The position numbers and the translations under genes were made by a program. 64,000 nucleotides of DNA. Source: Micromonospora sp. WMMD812 (GTDB taxonomy: Bacteria; Actinomycetota; Actinomycetes; Mycobacteriales; Micromonosporaceae). This document shows positions 62,387 through 64,000 of this stretch, one piece after another. The stretch is from contig NZ_CP114904.1 of NCBI RefSeq assembly GCF_027497215.1, positions 6,726,501 through 6,790,500 on the forward strand, read 5' to 3'. The number at the start of each line of letters is the position of its first letter. Within the stretch, counting starts at the first letter, position 1. Under the pieces are notes generated by a model. That model ran no database searches, had not been told where the DNA came from, and was given only the letters and a program-made list of their open reading frames with translations.

Positions 62387-63192
62387 ATCTCGATGTCGAA
62401 CTTCTGCAGCACCGGGCGGGCCACCAGGCCGGCCGCGGCGAGCAGCGCTACGATCGTCAGCGCGGCCCGCAGCACGACCACCTCGGTCTTGCTGCCGGTG
62501 CGCAGCGCGATGCTGTTCGGCAACCCGATCATCAACCACATGCGGCGCTTGATCGGGATCGGCCAGAGGATCGGCACCCCGGCTCGGGTGATCATGTCGC
62601 CGAGGATGTGCACGAAGCAGCCCACGCCCACGGCGAGCCCGATCATCGGATAGCCCCGGCCGCCAGGGAGATTCGCGAACGTGAACCAGGCGGCCCCGGC
62701 CGAGAGCAGCGTGACGACCACCCAGCCGGCCCGCTCGGCCCACTCGTCGAAGAGGCCGCGCAGGGCCAGACCGATCATGAAGAACAGGATGCCGATGACG
62801 GCCCACTTGCCGTACGCCGTGCACAGTGCGGTCGTGCCCCAGCCGACGAGCACGGTGAAGGGGATGGTGTGGGTCAGCGTCCGGTGGCCGTTGTTGCGAC
62901 GCGGATCCTTGCTGAGCTTGGTGGTGTAGTAGACGCCGAGCGAGATCTTCTCCATCACCTCGGCGATGAACAGGCTGAACACGCCGAACGTGCGGGCGAC
63001 CGTGGCGCCACCCTGGTTGCGGGTCACCTTGCCGGAGAGGTCGAGGTCCGGAAAGAGCGCGCCGCCCGCGCAGACGGCGGTGCCGACCGCGAGCGCGAGC
63101 GGTGACTGGTGGTAGTCCGCGAACTGGTCCAGCGCCCAGGATCCGGCCAACCACACCGCCGCGCCGGACAGCGCGTGCGAGGGTCCCATCAT
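62383..63192 (-). CDS. YdjM/DUF457-type membrane-bound metal-dependent hydrolase
   Basis: The 269-residue membrane protein has GPSHALSGAAVW at the N-terminus, ALFPDLD, NNGHRTLTHTIPF and FVHILGDMITRAGV, the His/Asp pattern of YdjM-type hydrolases. About six hydrophobic segments are predicted. E. coli YdjM is SOS-induced, but no LexA box was noticed here. ATG 63192 follows GGGGAAGGTGAG. Its stop overlaps the possible TTG start of the amidohydrolase. Confidence 0.9.
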   Translation of the reverse strand: MMGPSHALSGAAVWLAGSWALDQFADYHQSPLALAVGTAVCAGGALFPDLDLSGKVTRNQGGATVARTFGVFSLFIAEVMEKISLGVYYTTKLSKDPRRNNGHRTLTHTIPFTVLVGWGTTALCTAYGKWAVIGILFFMIGLALRGLFDEWAERAGWVVVTLLSAGAAWFTFANLPGGRGYPMIGLAVGVGCFVHILGDMITRAGVPILWPIPIKRRMWLMIGLPNSIALRTGSKTEVVVLRAALTIVALLAAAGLVARPVLQKFDIEI

Positions 63193-63295
63193 GTTCGGCT
63201 CACCTTCCCCAGGATCTTGAGCGCCAGAGCGAGATCACTTTAGTCAGAGCCGGGGCCGGTGGGGCAATCAGCCGGACGGTCCACTGGGGAGCGTC

Positions 63296-64000
63296 TCAGG
63301 ATTCGGGTGTGAAGCTCTGCCGGATCATTGCGAAGTATGTCGCGTTGACCTGCCAGTCGAACTCCTTTGTCAACCATGAGACGGTGTACGCGCGGTCGGC
63401 GGAGGTGTTCGCCAGCAGCCGTGCGGTGTGCACACGTTCGCCGGCGGCGTTGACCCACCCGCACTCCCACACGGCGCCGCCGTCGAAGATGTCCATCGGG
63501 GAGATGTCCACCTTGTGGTAGCCGGGCAGGGCCCCGTCGTTGGTGAGCCGCCGTTCCTCCGCCCGCCACCAGGCCAGCGGGTCGTTGCGGCGGCCGGTCG
63601 CCTCGACGCTCAGCACCCGGGCGCCGCCGGGCTCGCGGAAGCAGGTGACCGCGTCCTCCGTCCAGTGCAGCCAGGCGACCGGCGCGGCGATGCGGAAGCC
63701 GGTGGGATGGGTGTACCAGGTCCAGCCGGACACCAGGCGGAACCGGGCGCCGGGCGGGGGCGGCACCGACGCCACCGGGCTCGCCGCGGGTGGCGGCGGA
63801 GTCGCGCAGGCGAAGGCCGCCGGCCGGGTGGAGGTGTCCGCGCCACCCGAGCCCGCCTGCGGCGACTCCGCCCGGCTCCGGGCGGCTACCGCCGCGACCG
63901 TGCCCGCGGCGGCGAGCAGCGTCACCGCGAGCGCCATGCCGGCGATCGCGAGCCGTTGGCGCCGCCCGTGGCGTCGCGGGCCGGCCGAGTGCCGGGGCCG
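63296..64000 (-). CDS. 3' part of a membrane-anchored protein
   Basis: The frame is open to the window edge, so the true start lies beyond 64000. The visible part has a basic segment (RRHGRRQRLAIAG), one hydrophobic helix (MALAVTLLAAAGTVAAVAA), a Pro/Ala linker, and a C-terminal domain of about 150 residues with SGWTWYTHPTGFRIAAPVAWLHW and VWECGWVNAAGERVHTARLL. This order resembles the tail of actinobacterial Ser/Thr kinases (kinase, one membrane helix, extracellular sensor), but the kinase part is not in the window. ATG 63937 is an alternative start for a stand-alone exported protein. Confidence 0.65.
   Translation of the reverse strand, partial: RPRHSAGPRRHGRRQRLAIAGMALAVTLLAAAGTVAAVAARSRAESPQAGSGGADTSTRPAAFACATPPPPAASPVASVPPPPGARFRLVSGWTWYTHPTGFRIAAPVAWLHWTEDAVTCFREPGGARVLSVEATGRRNDPLAWWRAEERRLTNDGALPGYHKVDISPMDIFDGGAVWECGWVNAAGERVHTARLLANTSADRAYTVSWLTKEFDWQVNATYFAMIRQSFTPES

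Overview
The window is 64 kb of very GC-rich, densely coding chromosomal DNA from an actinomycete. I infer Micromonosporaceae (Micromonospora or a close relative). The grounds are the fabG-inhA-hemH order, the DUF3097 protein, a divergent MurD2/MurL pair, PucR, ArsR, LacI and RpiR regulators, ABC sugar transporters without their own ATPase, Tat lipoproteins, and many leaderless genes with a TANNNT -10 box 5-7 nt before the start codon. Species cannot be fixed from the sequence alone. No rRNA, tRNA or CRISPR array was seen.

Layout. 1-10.7 kb is housekeeping: FAS-II reductases (fabG, inhA), ferrochelatase, a HAD phosphatase, an FAD-oxidase pseudogene with two in-frame stops, DUF3097, a serine beta-lactamase-like hydrolase and an NfeD/SPFH pair. 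11.7-13.1 kb is an IS110-family element with a frameshifted transposase. 13.3-23.4 kb is cell-envelope rich: a class A penicillin-binding protein, a TrmH/SpoU methyltransferase, a Tat-exported serine hydrolase, a PucR regulator, and the divergent murL/murD2 pair that defines an alternative D-glutamate route to peptidoglycan. 23.7-27.9 kb holds a STAND ATPase-TPR protein, a 2OG-Fe(II) oxygenase-like protein and an unknown protein. 28.2-31 kb is a class III aminotransferase plus MmsA, followed by an acyltransferase-3 membrane protein carrying eight identical 21-bp repeats.

32.7-43.7 kb is an amino-sugar locus with two paralogous NgcEFG-type importers. Between them lie an ArsR cassette (VOC protein, ArsR, AHSA1), a BadF-type GlcNAc kinase, an RpiR regulator and a SIS-domain protein. 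44-47.4 kb carries a reduced PolA-family polymerase, a GNAT-like protein and a nucleotidyltransferase. 47.4-51 kb looks like an ECF sigma-factor regulon: three neighbouring genes or divergent units share the promoter motif GATGAGTT-N14-GGTC. 51-53.2 kb has an LtrA protein and a TraB-like protein.

53.2-61.3 kb is a six-gene LacI-controlled operon (LacI, binding protein, two permeases, GH31 alpha-xylosidase, GH1 beta-glucosidase), best read as uptake and breakdown of xyloglucan-type oligosaccharides. The window closes with an amidohydrolase, a YdjM-like membrane protein and the 3' part of a membrane-anchored protein. Intergenic regions carry several long perfect or near-perfect palindromes that appear to belong to repeat families.
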